33,893 bases of DNA from NCBI GenBank assembly GCA_029565915.1, contig JAKQNG010000243.1, positions 1-33,893 on the forward strand. The letters run 5' to 3'. Both the position numbers and the translations under genes were made by a program. This document shows positions 18,255 through 25,968 of this stretch, one piece after another. Source of the DNA: Deltaproteobacteria bacterium. GTDB taxonomy: Bacteria; Myxococcota_A; Polyangia; JAAYKL01. Under the pieces are notes generated by a model, which ran no database searches, was not told the origin of the DNA, and was given only the letters and a program-made list of their open reading frames with translations. Position 1 is the first letter of the stretch; every line of letters begins with the position of its first letter.

Positions 18255-18348
18255 GCTGTCTCCATCCGCGGGAAAACGCCCCGCGCGCAGTGTGAATCGA
18301 TTTGATTGCCGTCAATTATGCCCCAAGGAGCGGCACCCGTAAAGCGGC

Positions 18349-18380
18349 AATCCCCGTCCGGACCGCATCCGGTCGGGATT
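18349..18380. terminator. hairpin downstream of lgt, possible terminator
   Basis: Outer arms AATCCC (18349-18354) and GGGATT (18375-18380) enclose inner arms CCGGA (18358-18362) and TCCGG (18368-18372) with a 5-base loop. The hairpin lies 27 bases after the lgt stop on the minus strand. There is no T-run after it, so it is not a typical intrinsic terminator. Confidence 0.35.
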
Positions 18381-18406
18381 TCCGGGCGCGGACGACCGTT
18401 GCCGGT

Positions 18407-19333
18407 TCAAAGGGCGCCGGGGGTGGAACGAACCGCCTGCCTCCGGAAAACGACGTACAGATATCCGCAGGCGGCGACCATGCCGAGGGCGATGAGCTGA
18501 CTGGTGGACAGCCCCAGCAGTCCGCCCCGATCATCCCGCCGGACAAACTCGATGAGAAAGCGGACCACCGCGTAGGCCACCATGGAAAAGACGAAGGTCT
18601 GGCCGTCGAACCGGCGTCGCGGATAAACGACGAAGTACGCGAGGGCCGCAATCAGCAGGGAGGCTGCCGCTTCATAGAGCTGGGTGGGATGGACGGGCAG
18701 GGAGTCGAGCCGGTAGGACGACAGCAGCCCTTCTTCCCACTGGGAGCGCGACGCCGGGGAGGCCGGTGGAAAGGACAGTCCCGCGGGGCCGTGGGTGACC
18801 GCGCCGAAACAGCAGCCCGACAGGAAGCAGCCCATGCGTCCCCAGGCGAGGCCCAGCAGGATGGTCCAGCCGCTCATGTCGCAGATTTTTGCCGCGGGCC
18901 AGTGCTGACGCCGGATGTACCAGATGCTGAACAGGGCGGCGGCGATGAATCCGCCGTAGAATGCGAAGCCGTTGCCCGACAACCACGCGAGGCAGTTTTT
19001 CTGCACCGGATGGCATACGCCCGCGGCCTGATCCCAGGCGCCCTTCAGGACCGCGCACTCCCGCTCGTCCACGCGCCAGTCCACCTTCGATGGGTCAATG
19101 CAGACATTCACGTAGTCCATGAAATAGCCGTCCGCGAGGATGTGCAGCACCTTTGAGCCGACGATGCCGAACACGACCATCAGGATGCCGAAATCCAGCA
19201 TCTTTCCCGGATCGATGCCGTTGCGGGCGGCAAAGCGCCGGGCCAGGAGGATGGCCAGGGCGAAGCCGGTGGCCAGCATGGTGAAGTAGGCGGGTAAATG
19301 AAAGCCGCCGATGTGGAAGAAACGCGGATCCAT
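18407..19333 (-). CDS. lgt: prolipoprotein diacylglyceryl transferase Lgt
   Basis: Lgt moves a diacylglyceryl group from phosphatidylglycerol to the lipobox Cys of prolipoproteins in the inner membrane, the first step of lipoprotein maturation. The 308-residue product has about seven hydrophobic segments. It carries the family motifs HIGGF near the N-terminus, GNGFAFYGGFIAA, the central GRMGCFLSGCCFGAVTHGP, and HPTQLYEA. The Cys-rich form of the central motif is a variant found in deltaproteobacteria. A Cys-containing loop between helices 2 and 3 (about 70-115) is longer than in Escherichia coli. Its activity is needed by the several lipoproteins encoded in this window. It is the last gene of an rnc-(19355)-lgt operon. 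Confidence 0.95.
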   Translation of the reverse strand: MDPRFFHIGGFHLPAYFTMLATGFALAILLARRFAARNGIDPGKMLDFGILMVVFGIVGSKVLHILADGYFMDYVNVCIDPSKVDWRVDERECAVLKGAWDQAAGVCHPVQKNCLAWLSGNGFAFYGGFIAAALFSIWYIRRQHWPAAKICDMSGWTILLGLAWGRMGCFLSGCCFGAVTHGPAGLSFPPASPASRSQWEEGLLSSYRLDSLPVHPTQLYEAAASLLIAALAYFVVYPRRRFDGQTFVFSMVAYAVVRFLIEFVRRDDRGGLLGLSTSQLIALGMVAACGYLYVVFRRQAVRSTPGAL

Positions 19334-19354
19334 GATCTGTGTCGGCGTGCGCTC

Positions 19355-19780
19355 CTAGTTGTAGGTTTCGAAGGATTCGATGCCTGCGCGCTCCGACAGG
19401 GTTTCGAGGATGGCCAGTTCCTGTCGCACGATTTTCTGGTGGTGGCGGTACCGGTCCATGTTGCGGCGCGCGGCGTAATACATGCACCGCTCCACGTTTT
19501 CGACAACGAGGAGAAAATGGGGATGCAGCGTGGCGTACACCTCGGGAGGGCTCATCTGCTCCGCTTCGGATGCGTTGGCGAGGGCAACGGCGTGGGCCCA
19601 GGCACACAGGCGGGTGTCCTGCAGGTGCAGCCGGGTGTACTCGTTGATGCGCACCGCGAAATCCAGCATGATGCGGAACCGGTTCTCGTACTGCAGGTTC
19701 GTTTCGGCGGCGGGCACCTTCGAGGCGACCAGCAGGGCGGCGAGCAGGGCAAACAAGGTGGCGGCTATTCTTCTTTGCAT
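19355..19780 (-). CDS. small exported protein of unknown function
   Basis: The 141-residue product has a clear signal peptide (about 1-25, cleavage near KVPAAE). The mature part is helical and rich in His, Arg and Tyr, with two Cys (about 59 and 99) that could form a disulfide. Segments such as INEYTRLHLQDTRLCAWAHAVALAN and CMYYAARRNMDRYRHHQKIV look like paired helices. I recognise no family. The start has AGGAG five bases upstream and overlaps the end of rnc by 16 bases; the stop is 21 bases before lgt, so it is cotranscribed with both. Confidence 0.82.
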   Translation of the reverse strand: MQRRIAATLFALLAALLVASKVPAAETNLQYENRFRIMLDFAVRINEYTRLHLQDTRLCAWAHAVALANASEAEQMSPPEVYATLHPHFLLVVENVERCMYYAARRNMDRYRHHQKIVRQELAILETLSERAGIESFETYN

Positions 19781-20520
19781 GGGGGCTCCTCTGCCGCAGC
19801 GGCACTCAACTGTTCCAGGCTCCTTCGCGCGGCTTCCTTTTCGGCATCCTTCTTGCTTTTACCGGCGCCCCGTCCCAGCACCCGTCCGTCCACGGTGATT
19901 TCCACTTCGTAGGTGCGGTCGTGATCGGGCCCCCGGGCGTCCACCGTATGGTACACCGGCATGCGGTTTTCTGCCTGCAGTGCCTGCTGCAGGGTGGTTT
20001 TCGCGTCCTCGAGTCCGCCCCCCGGCACGGCTTCGCCGATTTCCGTTTCAAACAGGCGCAGCACCACCTCGCGGCAGGTGACAAAATCGCTGTCCAGAAA
20101 TACGGCGCCGATGAGGGCCTCCAGCCCGTCCGACAGGATGGACGACTTTTCGCGGCCATTATTTTTTTCTTCGCCCCGACCCAGCAGCAGCAGGTCGCCC
20201 AGTGCCATCCGGCCGGCCACCCGTGCGAGGGAGTGCTCATTCACCAGCGCGGCCCGGCAGCGGGTCAGCTGGCCTTCCGCCAGGGCCTCCGGTAGGGACA
20301 TCAGGTGTTCGGAAATGATCAGGTCGAGGACCGCGTCGCCCAGGAATTCCAGCCGTTCGTTGTGGCGCCAGGACGCCGGTTGTTCGTTCAGCCACGACTT
20401 GTGGGTCAGGGCTTCCATCATCCGTTCGCGATGGCAGAACCGATATCCGGTGCGCTCGAAGATCAGCCCGGCAAGGCTCTCCGGATCGATGGTTCCGCCG
20501 GATCTGGTCGGTTCGCCCAT
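19765..20520 (-). CDS. rnc: ribonuclease III
   Basis: RNase III cleaves double-stranded RNA and processes rRNA precursors and some mRNAs as a homodimer. The 251-residue product has the catalytic signature NERLEFLGDAVLDL (about 54-67), the second acidic site in DGLEALIGAVFLD, and a C-terminal double-stranded-RNA-binding domain (about 175-243, with the GKSKKDAEKEAA helix). The ATG at 20520 was chosen because the conserved domain begins shortly after it; GAGG lies just upstream at close spacing. The frame continues upstream, but that part has no conserved content. It leads the minus-strand operon with the small exported protein and lgt. Confidence 0.94.
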   Translation of the reverse strand: MGEPTRSGGTIDPESLAGLIFERTGYRFCHRERMMEALTHKSWLNEQPASWRHNERLEFLGDAVLDLIISEHLMSLPEALAEGQLTRCRAALVNEHSLARVAGRMALGDLLLLGRGEEKNNGREKSSILSDGLEALIGAVFLDSDFVTCREVVLRLFETEIGEAVPGGGLEDAKTTLQQALQAENRMPVYHTVDARGPDHDRTYEVEITVDGRVLGRGAGKSKKDAEKEAARRSLEQLSAAAAEEPPCKEE

Positions 20521-20542
20521 GGCCTCAGACGATTGAAACGGG

Positions 20543-20571
20543 TTTACATGAAAGTCAATCTTTTTTACATA
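20543..20571 (+). promoter_or_regulatory. weak candidate promoter for the VKOR-DsbA gene
   Basis: TTTACA (20543-20548) and TACATA (20566-20571) are spaced by 17 bases in the divergent region between rnc and the gene at 20619. The -35 is good and the -10 is poor. Confidence 0.3.
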
Positions 20572-20618
20572 CGGCACGGCGCGGCATTCCGCCCCGTCGC
20601 CACGGAGAAGTGAATGTG

Positions 20619-21839
20619 ATGAACGACCGCCGGCAGGGAGAACAGACAACAGATTCTTCGGGTGTGTTCCGGAAGATCCGGGTGGTGGTGCTCGCCCTGT
20701 GCGTTGCGGGCTTCGTCGTTTCCGCCGAATTGACGCGGGTGCACGTGGGGGTGCACCTCGATCCGGAATTCGACTCCATCTGCGCAGTGAGCGAACAGGT
20801 GAACTGCGAGACCGTGGCGCGGTCCATGTACGCGGTGTTTCTGGGCATCCCGGTTTCCGTCTGGGGAATGATCGCCTACCTGCTGCTGGGCTTCCTCGCT
20901 GCCATGGGATCGGGGCGCCGGCGCGATGGGTCCTTTTTTCTGTCGGGCATTTTCCACCTGGCCGGCCTCGGGGCGTCGGCGGTGGCGGGCCTCCTCGCCT
21001 GGGTGTCCCACGCGATCATCGGCACCCTGTGCCCCTGGTGCATGGTGCTCTACGGCATCAACGGACTGCTGCTCGCCTGTTCCATCGCCCTCCTCGTTCA
21101 CCATCGACGACACCCGGCGGCCGCGGTGATGCGGGACCTGCGGGTCCTTCTGTCCCATCGCCGCCAGACCCTGCTCCTCGCCGGCGCCGCGCTGCTGCTG
21201 CCCCTTGGCGTCCTGGCGTTCGTTCCCCCCTACTGGGAACATACGGGCTTTTCGGGCATTCCCAAAATGGACAGCGGCATCGACGCGGAGGGCAATCACT
21301 GGATCGGCGCAAGGAACCCGGTGCTGACCATCTTCGAATACAGTGACTACCAGTGCCCTTACTGCCGGGGAGCTCACCGGGAAGCGCGGATGATGGTTTC
21401 GCAGCGGCGGAGTACGGTGCGGCTCGTCCATCGTCACGTGCCAATGGATCGCGCCTGCAATCCGGGTGTCCGGCGGCTGTTTCACGATCGGGCCTGCGAG
21501 TTTTCCTTTGCCGTGGAGTGCGCGGGCCGCCAGGGAAAGTTCTGGGAGATGAACGACGCGCTGTTTGCCATCCAGGACACGGTTCCTGCCGTACAGGTGG
21601 ATGTTCTTTCTGTTGCCGGGCGCATCGGGCTCGACACGGCGGCCCTGAAACGGTGCATGGACGGACCGGAGGTACGCCGGATCATCCGGGCCCACCTCGA
21701 CGAGGCAGAACGGAAGTACGTTCCGGGAACACCCACCTTCTATCTGGGACGGTTGCCCCATCCGGGCATCTTCCGCATGTCGTTCCTCGACAAGGCCATT
21801 GAGCTGGCCCGTCGCAAACAGCCCTCCAGAAGGGTCTGA
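20619..21839 (+). CDS. VKOR-type quinone reductase fused to a DsbA-like thiol oxidoreductase
   Basis: The fusion should make disulfide bonds in exported proteins: the VKOR part reoxidises the thioredoxin part and passes electrons to quinone. The VKOR domain (about 18-165) has four or five membrane segments, the loop pair Cys55/Cys63 and the quinone-site CPWC (138-141). A further membrane segment (about 186-202) leads to the periplasmic DsbA domain (about 225-395) with active-site CPYC (246-249) and the cis-Pro loop VPGTPTFYL. GGAG lies upstream of several possible starts; ATG 20619 is taken, GTG 20610 or 20616 are alternatives. The window encodes many Cys-containing exported proteins that could be substrates. 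Confidence 0.93.
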   Translation: MNDRRQGEQTTDSSGVFRKIRVVVLALCVAGFVVSAELTRVHVGVHLDPEFDSICAVSEQVNCETVARSMYAVFLGIPVSVWGMIAYLLLGFLAAMGSGRRRDGSFFLSGIFHLAGLGASAVAGLLAWVSHAIIGTLCPWCMVLYGINGLLLACSIALLVHHRRHPAAAVMRDLRVLLSHRRQTLLLAGAALLLPLGVLAFVPPYWEHTGFSGIPKMDSGIDAEGNHWIGARNPVLTIFEYSDYQCPYCRGAHREARMMVSQRRSTVRLVHRHVPMDRACNPGVRRLFHDRACEFSFAVECAGRQGKFWEMNDALFAIQDTVPAVQVDVLSVAGRIGLDTAALKRCMDGPEVRRIIRAHLDEAERKYVPGTPTFYLGRLPHPGIFRMSFLDKAIELARRKQPSRRV

Positions 21840-21868
21840 TTGATTCCGGAGCGGACATCCGCTACAGT
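21840..21868 (+). promoter_or_regulatory. candidate promoter giving a leaderless mRNA for the gene at 21875
   Basis: TTGATT (21840-21845) starts right after the VKOR-DsbA stop codon; 17 bases later comes TACAGT (21863-21868). Six bases then separate it from the ATG at 21875. No ribosome-binding site is present. Confidence 0.5.
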
Positions 21869-21874
21869 TATCCC

Positions 21875-22558
21875 ATGCTGTTCGATGCGGTGAAATTCAC
21901 GCTGGCAGGCCCGGGCGCCATCCGCAGTCTCCTGCGGGGCGCCGTCTGCATGCTGCTTTCCTTCACGGTATTCTTCGCGTTTGCAGCGGCCGGATATCTG
22001 ATGCGCGTGCTCTGCGCCACCATCGAAGGGCGGACGGCAGTGCATCCTCCATGGGATACGCATGGGCGGCTGTTCAACGAAGGTGTCCTGCCGGTACTGG
22101 TGACCCTTGTTTATTTTCTGCCCGTCCTCCTCGCCGTCGTTTTCGAGCAACCGATCCTGGCCGCCGTGGGGCCCACCGCGTTCTGCGCCGCCTGTCTGCT
22201 GGCCGCGCGGACGGTGCTGCTGCTGTTGTCCCTGCTCCTGCTCGGACCGGCCCTCACCCGTCTGGCGGTGACCAACCGGCTGTCTGCCGCCTTCGAACTG
22301 TCCCTTCTGCTGCGCCACATCCGGCGCAACGGAGGCCGGGTTGCCGCGGCCTTCGGCCTGTCCATCGCTTCGTGGATCGCCGCTGCGGTCACCGGGGTCC
22401 TCCTGCTGGGGGTGGGAATCTTCTTCACGTCCTTCGCCGCCGCCTTTCTGGCCATGGCGCTGCAGGGACTGGTGTACCGCCGCGGTGTGCCATTTGACGA
22501 TGATGCGGAAGCGATGGTCCGCGCGTCGATGGTCGTACCGCCGCCCCTGCGGGGATAA
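21875..22558 (+). CDS. multi-pass membrane protein, DUF4013-like
   Basis: The 227-residue product has about five or six hydrophobic segments (near 22-48, 70-92, 96-123, 155-180 and 180-200). The segment PPWDTHGRLFNEGVLPVLVTLVYFLP (about 58-83) resembles the conserved Trp-to-Gly-to-Pro stretch of DUF4013 membrane proteins, which often appear in archaea and diverse bacteria with no known function. The C-terminal tail is short and charged. There is no ribosome-binding site, and the promoter upstream suggests a leaderless transcript separate from the VKOR-DsbA gene. Confidence 0.8.
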   Translation: MLFDAVKFTLAGPGAIRSLLRGAVCMLLSFTVFFAFAAAGYLMRVLCATIEGRTAVHPPWDTHGRLFNEGVLPVLVTLVYFLPVLLAVVFEQPILAAVGPTAFCAACLLAARTVLLLLSLLLLGPALTRLAVTNRLSAAFELSLLLRHIRRNGGRVAAAFGLSIASWIAAAVTGVLLLGVGIFFTSFAAAFLAMALQGLVYRRGVPFDDDAEAMVRASMVVPPPLRG

Positions 22559-22660
22559 GCGGCATCCTTGTTACCGTTCGAAAAATGATTCCGGACGGGG
22601 CGCCCTGCATCTGATAGGATGAAACCAGCGTTTGAATTGCGCTGCGTGAGGAGGACCACA

Positions 22661-23209
22661 ATGATTTTCCCGAAGAAACCCGGCAATCGCACAGAACCTC
22701 CCCGGTATCCGGATTTGCGGACTGCAGCGGCAGGACGGCGGAGGTTTCTGGAAACCGTTGGAAAAATCGGCGCCGCGGGTGCCCTTGGCCCGATTCTGGC
22801 CGCCTGCGATCGGCTGACCGATGGCGATCGGGGCATGTATTCCGGTGTCATCGGTCCGGACGAAACCGACGATTCGGCTGCGTCAGAAACCGATACGGGA
22901 AACCTGGCGGGTGGCGAACACGCCTACGAAACGGACACCATTGTCGATACCGGAACAGACACCGCTGTCGACATGGAAACGGACACGGGCGAGTTTGCCG
23001 GCGGTGAGAACATGTTCGACACGGACACCGGGTTCGATCCGTCGACGGACACAGGTTACGAGGCAGGGGATGTGGGACCCGGGGACACCGGTGAAACAGA
23101 TTCGGTGGACACGGACACCGGGTGGGATACGGAAACCGCGACCGCACCCGTCGACACCGGGTCGGACACCGCGGACACAGGCTATCTGGCCGGCATTGAA
23201 AAAAAATAG
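22661..23209 (+). CDS. Tat-type lipoprotein with repeated TDTG-x-x-AG motifs, candidate radical SAM substrate
   Basis: The 182-residue product has a twin-arginine signal (GRRRFLETV, 25-33), a hydrophobic stretch and a lipobox (ILAAC, Cys49), so it should be exported folded and lipid-anchored. The mature part is acidic and low in complexity. A motif recurs four times: TDTGNLAGG (77-85), TDTGEFAGG (107-115), TDTGYEAGD (129-137) and ADTGYLAGI (171-179), with extra TDTG units between. The protein ends four residues after the last copy. ATG 22661 has GAGGAGG about six bases upstream. A radical SAM/SPASM enzyme gene starts 12 bases after the stop. I infer that the repeats are modified; no family name is known to me. 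Confidence 0.8.
   Translation: MIFPKKPGNRTEPPRYPDLRTAAAGRRRFLETVGKIGAAGALGPILAACDRLTDGDRGMYSGVIGPDETDDSAASETDTGNLAGGEHAYETDTIVDTGTDTAVDMETDTGEFAGGENMFDTDTGFDPSTDTGYEAGDVGPGDTGETDSVDTDTGWDTETATAPVDTGSDTADTGYLAGIEKK
22889..23194. repeat. coding repeats for TDTG-x-x-AG motifs
   Basis: Diverged copies of a 25-30 base unit encode the four TDTG-x-x-AG motifs and the additional TDTG units of the Tat lipoprotein. The spacing between full motifs is irregular (30, 22 and 42 residues). Confidence 0.7.
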
Positions 23210-23221
23210 CCATACTGTGCC

Positions 23222-24349
23222 ATGCACGTCCTTCTTTTTCTGAACCACGCCTGCAATCTGCGATGCCGTTACTGTTACAACGGCCGGAAATTCCACCGTC
23301 CCATGTCGCGCGACACCATCGACCGCGGCATTGATCTGGCGTTTTCCAGAGGGGATGCGCGGCTGACATTTTTTGGAGGAGAGCCGCTGCTGGAATTCGA
23401 TCGGATGGTCCACGCCGTCCGGCGGGCCCGCGATGTGGCGCGACATACCGGCAAACGCCTGCGTCGGTTTTCCGTGACGGTGAACGGCACACTGCTGAAC
23501 CGGGACAACCTTGCATTTCTGCGCGACGAAGGTTTCTTCCTCGTCATCAGCCTCGATGGCGGAAAGGAGGCCAGTGCGGATCGCGTCCTTGAAGACGGCT
23601 CTGCCGCCTACGACCGCATCCTGCAGGGGGTGACACTGGCAACGGAATACATGAACGACCTTCATATTTCGGCGGTCGTCGATCCAGCCAACGTCCATCT
23701 GATGTCGGCGTCATTCGGGCATTTTCTGTCCATCGGCGTAAACCGGTTCAGCTTCAATTTCAATTACGACGGCGCCTGGACTCCGGAACATCTCAATGTC
23801 TTCCGGATGGAAATCGAGCACTGTGCGGATCTCTACGTCGACGCGTACCGCAGCGGCATCAGCGTGGATTTCAAGGGCTTCACGTCGAAGATCCGGACTC
23901 ATCTCCACGGCGGTTATCCGCCCGGTGCGCGGTGTCCGTTCGGCGACGGGGAGGTGACGCTGACCCCGTCGGGACGCCTGTATCCGTGTGAACGGCTGGT
24001 CGGGGAGGATCCGCCGGACAGCCCTCTGTGCATCGGCAACATCGAATTCGGAATTGATCTGGTAAAAGTGTTGTCGTTCGCCCGCGCAAAAAACGCCCCG
24101 GCGGCCGATTGCCGGACTTGCAGCGTTGTGGATCGCTGTACTTATTTCTGCGGGTGTGTGAACTGGGCGACCACGGGAACCATCGGCGACGTGTCCGGGT
24201 TGCTGTGTGAGGTGGAACAGACGGTCATCGCCCAGGCGGACCGCGCGGCGGGGATTCTGTTTCAAGAGCGGAATCCGCTGTTTCTCGAGCGATTCTATTC
24301 GATGCCGGGGGCCGCGGATCACGCTGGTTCATCGGGATACTTCATTTAA
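23222..24349 (+). CDS. radical SAM/SPASM peptide- or protein-modifying enzyme
   Basis: The 375-residue enzyme has the radical SAM cluster motif CNLRCRYC (Cys11, 15, 18) and GGEP at 52-55 for S-adenosylmethionine binding. The SPASM domain fits C-x12-G-x4-C (Cys238, Cys256), C-x2-C-x5-C-x3-C (297, 300, 306, 310) and a final Cys329, which would hold two auxiliary 4Fe-4S clusters. SPASM enzymes crosslink or oxidise residues of a peptide or protein substrate. The gene begins 12 bases after the repeat lipoprotein, the natural substrate candidate. An anaerobic sulfatase maturase is the main alternative, but no sulfatase lies nearby. The ATG lacks a ribosome-binding site, so translation may depend on coupling. 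Confidence 0.92.
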   Translation: MHVLLFLNHACNLRCRYCYNGRKFHRPMSRDTIDRGIDLAFSRGDARLTFFGGEPLLEFDRMVHAVRRARDVARHTGKRLRRFSVTVNGTLLNRDNLAFLRDEGFFLVISLDGGKEASADRVLEDGSAAYDRILQGVTLATEYMNDLHISAVVDPANVHLMSASFGHFLSIGVNRFSFNFNYDGAWTPEHLNVFRMEIEHCADLYVDAYRSGISVDFKGFTSKIRTHLHGGYPPGARCPFGDGEVTLTPSGRLYPCERLVGEDPPDSPLCIGNIEFGIDLVKVLSFARAKNAPAADCRTCSVVDRCTYFCGCVNWATTGTIGDVSGLLCEVEQTVIAQADRAAGILFQERNPLFLERFYSMPGAADHAGSSGYFI

Positions 24350-24391
24350 CGAAAGGAAGGTTTGCTGCTGGATTTCTCCACGTTCATCTTT

Positions 24392-24397
24392 TATAGT
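24392..24397 (+). promoter_or_regulatory. -10-like box before the gene at 24446
   Basis: TATAGT at 24392-24397, followed by TCG, is identical to the -10 region of the Ser/Thr kinase gene at the right end of the window. No good -35 is seen at the proper distance. The distance to the start codon would leave a leader of about 40 bases, which contains AAGGAG. Confidence 0.3.
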
Positions 24398-24445
24398 TCG
24401 TTTCCAACTGGTCATTCAGTTCGCGTGAAGCAAGGAGTCGTCGAT

Positions 24446-25141
24446 ATGGGCAAAACCGTTTTTGGGATACCGGGGGTTAACGAAAAGAGCCTGGGCGGAG
24501 CGCCCGTTGCACCGAAGGGAACCGGCGTGACATCGCCGGCTGGAGCGCCCGCTGCGACACCTGCTGCGACACCAGCCGCCGCGCCCATGGCGAAGCCCGC
24601 TGTTGCCCAGCCGAAGCCCGTGACGCCGGCGACAGCCGCGCCCGCCAAGGTTGCTGCCGCCCGCACCGTGTTCGGCATGCCCGCCATGAAAATGCCCGGC
24701 GCCGCGACGCCCGCTGCGGCGGCGAAACCGGCGGCCCAGCCCGCGCCCGCCGCACCGGCTGCCCAACCGGAGCCCGTGCAGGCCCCGGCTGCTGCCCCGG
24801 CCTCCGTGCAGGACGATGCCTTCGGCGCCACGATGATCGGTGCGCCGGCCATGAACGTGGATGCCATCAAGGAAGCGGTCGCTGCCGCCAAGGAGGCAAC
24901 GGCCCGGGAAGCAGCGGCAAAGGCGGCTGCAGCGGTCCCCGCCCCGGCTGCGATCGCCGATGCGGCGGAGGCGGAGCGGGACACGGATCCGGATGCACCG
25001 CCGGCAGAACCTGCAGCGGCATGGGAGCAGCCGACCGGTTCGGCGGAACCGTCCACAGGGCTCATTGTCGCGTTAATTGTCGGTGTTGTTGTCATCCTGG
25101 GTGCCGCAGCGTTCGCGGCCATGAAATTTCTGGCGAACTGA
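24446..25141 (+). CDS. Ala/Pro-rich protein with repeated TVFG motifs and a C-terminal membrane anchor
   Basis: The 231-residue product is mostly Ala/Pro-rich and low in complexity. Three short motifs interrupt this: KTVFGIPG (3-10), RTVFGMPAM (73-81) and ATMIGAPAM (128-136), each with a Thr two or three residues before a Gly. A helical Ala/Lys/Glu stretch (138-165) and an acidic stretch follow. One membrane segment (about 205-227) ends three or four residues from the C-terminus, so the bulk is likely cytoplasmic, as in tail-anchored proteins. AAGGAG is eight bases before the ATG. The PP2C phosphatase gene follows closely, suggesting that the motif Thr residues are phosphorylated. That is inference. 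Confidence 0.8.
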   Translation: MGKTVFGIPGVNEKSLGGAPVAPKGTGVTSPAGAPAATPAATPAAAPMAKPAVAQPKPVTPATAAPAKVAAARTVFGMPAMKMPGAATPAAAAKPAAQPAPAAPAAQPEPVQAPAAAPASVQDDAFGATMIGAPAMNVDAIKEAVAAAKEATAREAAAKAAAAVPAPAAIADAAEAERDTDPDAPPAEPAAAWEQPTGSAEPSTGLIVALIVGVVVILGAAAFAAMKFLAN

Positions 25142-25161
25142 CCACTGAAGAAGAGGGCCAA

Positions 25162-25929
25162 TTGCGAATTCCAGTCCAGGTTGCAGGCGAAACCAGCGTC
25201 GGTCAGAAGCGGAACCACAACGAAGACACGTTCTCCATTATCGAGGAAGAAAATCTGTTCGTCGTATGCGATGGCATGGGCGGACATGCTTCGGGAGAAG
25301 TGGCCAGCCAGATGGCGGTGGAGACTATCAAGAATTTCTGCAAGGACACCAGGGACGATCCGGAAGTGACCTGGCCCTACAAGATGGACCGGGCGCGGCA
25401 GTACGAGGAAAACCGGCTGGTGACGGCCATCAAGTACGCGAATGTCCGGATTTTTGAAGCCGCCAAGATAGAGCCGAAATACCACGGGATGGGAACCACC
25501 ATCACGGCCCTGTACTTTGTCGAGAGCGGCGTGTACCGGGCCCACGTGGGGGACAGCCGGATTTACCGGTTGCGCGAGGGACGGTTCCAGCAGATCTCCG
25601 TCGACCATTCCCTCCTCAACGACTACATCAAGATGAAGAAGCTCTCTCCGCAGGAGATTGCTTCTTTCCCTCACAAGAATGTGATTGTCCGGGCGCTGGG
25701 CATGAAGGAATCCGTGAAGGTGGACGTGGAGTTCGAAGTGCCTCAACGCGATGACATCTATCTGATGTGTTCCGATGGCCTCACCGATGAGGTGAAGGAC
25801 GCGCGGATGGGCGAAATCCTCATGGAGAACGGGCCGGATATTCAGACCGCCTGTCACACGCTCATCGAAGAGGCGAACGCCAACGGCGGACACGACAACA
25901 TCACCTGCGTGCTGGTTCGCGTCCCCTGA
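25162..25929 (+). CDS. PP2C-family Ser/Thr protein phosphatase
   Basis: PP2C enzymes remove phosphate from Ser/Thr with two metal ions and counter Hanks-type kinases. The 255-residue domain protein has the full motif set: RNHNEDTF near residue 17-24, VCDGMGGHASG (35-45), GMGTTITAL, AHVGDSRIYRL, CSDGLTDEV and GGHDNITCVLV near the C-terminus. No signal peptide or membrane segment is seen. The start is not marked by ATG; TTG at 25162 after AAGAGGG is preferred, since the conserved domain begins a few residues later. CTG at 25138, overlapping the previous stop, is an alternative. It sits between the TVFG protein and the AarF-type kinase on one strand. Confidence 0.93.
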   Translation: MRIPVQVAGETSVGQKRNHNEDTFSIIEEENLFVVCDGMGGHASGEVASQMAVETIKNFCKDTRDDPEVTWPYKMDRARQYEENRLVTAIKYANVRIFEAAKIEPKYHGMGTTITALYFVESGVYRAHVGDSRIYRLREGRFQQISVDHSLLNDYIKMKKLSPQEIASFPHKNVIVRALGMKESVKVDVEFEVPQRDDIYLMCSDGLTDEVKDARMGEILMENGPDIQTACHTLIEEANANGGHDNITCVLVRVP

Positions 25930-25968
25930 CGCTTACCGGCGTTCCATTGACGCGGTGAAGCAATAGAC

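Noticed and set aside
20521-20649. 43-codon N-terminal extension of RNase III
   Set aside because: RNase III proteins begin close to the catalytic domain; the extension overlaps the divergent VKOR-DsbA gene and has no conserved content.
23222-24349. Radical SAM gene called as an anaerobic sulfatase maturase
   Set aside because: The length and SPASM layout fit, but no sulfatase or sulfatase motif is in the window, and a repeat protein with a better claim as substrate is adjacent.
24412-25893. 493-codon frame on the minus strand opposite the TVFG protein and PP2C
   Set aside because: It is an antisense shadow rich in Ala and Gly. The plus strand holds a PP2C gene with all motifs.
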